Assembly: GCF_010894405.1 (NCBI RefSeq)
Contig: NZ_JAAIYA010000004.1
Location: 372,001-436,000 of the forward strand
Direction: 5' to 3'
DNA: 64,000 nt
DNA from: Pyxidicoccus caerfyrddinensis
Lineage (GTDB): Bacteria; Myxococcota; Myxococcia; Myxococcales; Myxococcaceae
Shown here: piece by piece, positions 63,993 to 64,000 of the stretch
How positions within the stretch are numbered: position 1 is the stretch's first letter
Layout of the letters: each line of letters starts with the position of its first letter
Notes under the pieces: model-generated
Database searches by the model: none
What the model was told of the DNA's origin: nothing
The model's input: the letters and a program-made list of their open reading frames with translations, nothing else
Made by a program: the position numbers and the translations under genes

Positions 63993-64000
63993 ATGGGACT
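63993..64000 (+). CDS. Start of a gene running out of the window
   Basis: An ATG at 63993 follows a strong GAGAGGGGGAG purine stretch, typical of a ribosome-binding site. Only two full codons are visible, so nothing can be said about the product. The region from 63721 to 63992 holds no other gene I can support. Confidence 0.45.

Overview
This 64 kb window is GC-rich chromosomal DNA that looks like a myxobacterium of the Myxococcus/Corallococcus/Pyxidicoccus group. The signs are several Ser/Thr protein kinases, FHA-domain sigma-54 activators, many secreted lipoproteins, ELWxxDGT and MopE-like repeat proteins, and a lipoprotein/double-CXXCG pair belonging to families described as Myxococcus paralogous families. 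About 50 protein genes are supported. There is no intact rRNA, tRNA, CRISPR array or insertion sequence. All family names come from reading motifs; no database search was run.

Layout. 0-4 kb: a truncated lipoprotein gene, an exported TPR-CHAT protease and a small exported protein, all on the minus strand. 4-8 kb: a 21-nt piece resembling a tRNA/tmRNA 3' end, a hydrolase lipoprotein, a SitA6-like toxin lipoprotein with its SitI6-like double-CXXCG immunity gene, and a SUKH-type gene. This looks like a small kin-competition island. 8-15 kb: a long ELWxxDGT lipoprotein, a methyltransferase, an HExxH lipoprotein and a DTW-domain tRNA modification enzyme. 15.6-23 kb: YciI, DUF3455-like, an ECF41-type sigma factor with an NAD(P)-binding partner, a VWA protein with a duplicated C-terminal domain, an exported protein made of 31-residue Cys-pair repeats, and an AraC regulator divergent from a membrane protein.

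23-28.7 kb is the most interesting part. One minus-strand operon encodes a Ser/Thr kinase whose C-terminal FGE/C-type-lectin-fold domain is now out of frame by one base in a G run, a 133-residue orphan, an FHA-sigma-54 activator with an intact GAFTGA loop, and a caspase-like protease with a seven-bladed WD40 propeller. The last two genes overlap as ATGA. I read this as a candidate signal-to-protease (regulated death or defence) module. 29-36 kb: small exported proteins, an exported papain-like protease with an orphan partner, a cytosolic trypsin-like protease beside a zinc-ribbon/helical-repeat/coiled-coil protein, and an HExxH-ricin lectin protein.

36-47 kb holds three regulator-plus-oxidoreductase modules (AraC/SDR with three operator-like repeats; AraC/NAD(P)-binding/DUF1772; MarR/YciI/DoxX) around a 1,390-residue kinase-cyclase-like-ATPase-TPR regulator and an endonuclease/exonuclease/phosphatase-family protein. 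47.7-54 kb: a MopE-like lipoprotein, a SWIM-SNF2 helicase and a GNAT acetyltransferase. 54-59 kb: a second FHA-sigma-54 operon (activator, Cys-rich lipoprotein, PEGA kinase, TPR/membrane protein). 59-64 kb: an esterase-like lipoprotein, a sulfatase, a serine hydrolase lipoprotein, a small carbohydrate-binding-like protein, and the first codons of one more gene.
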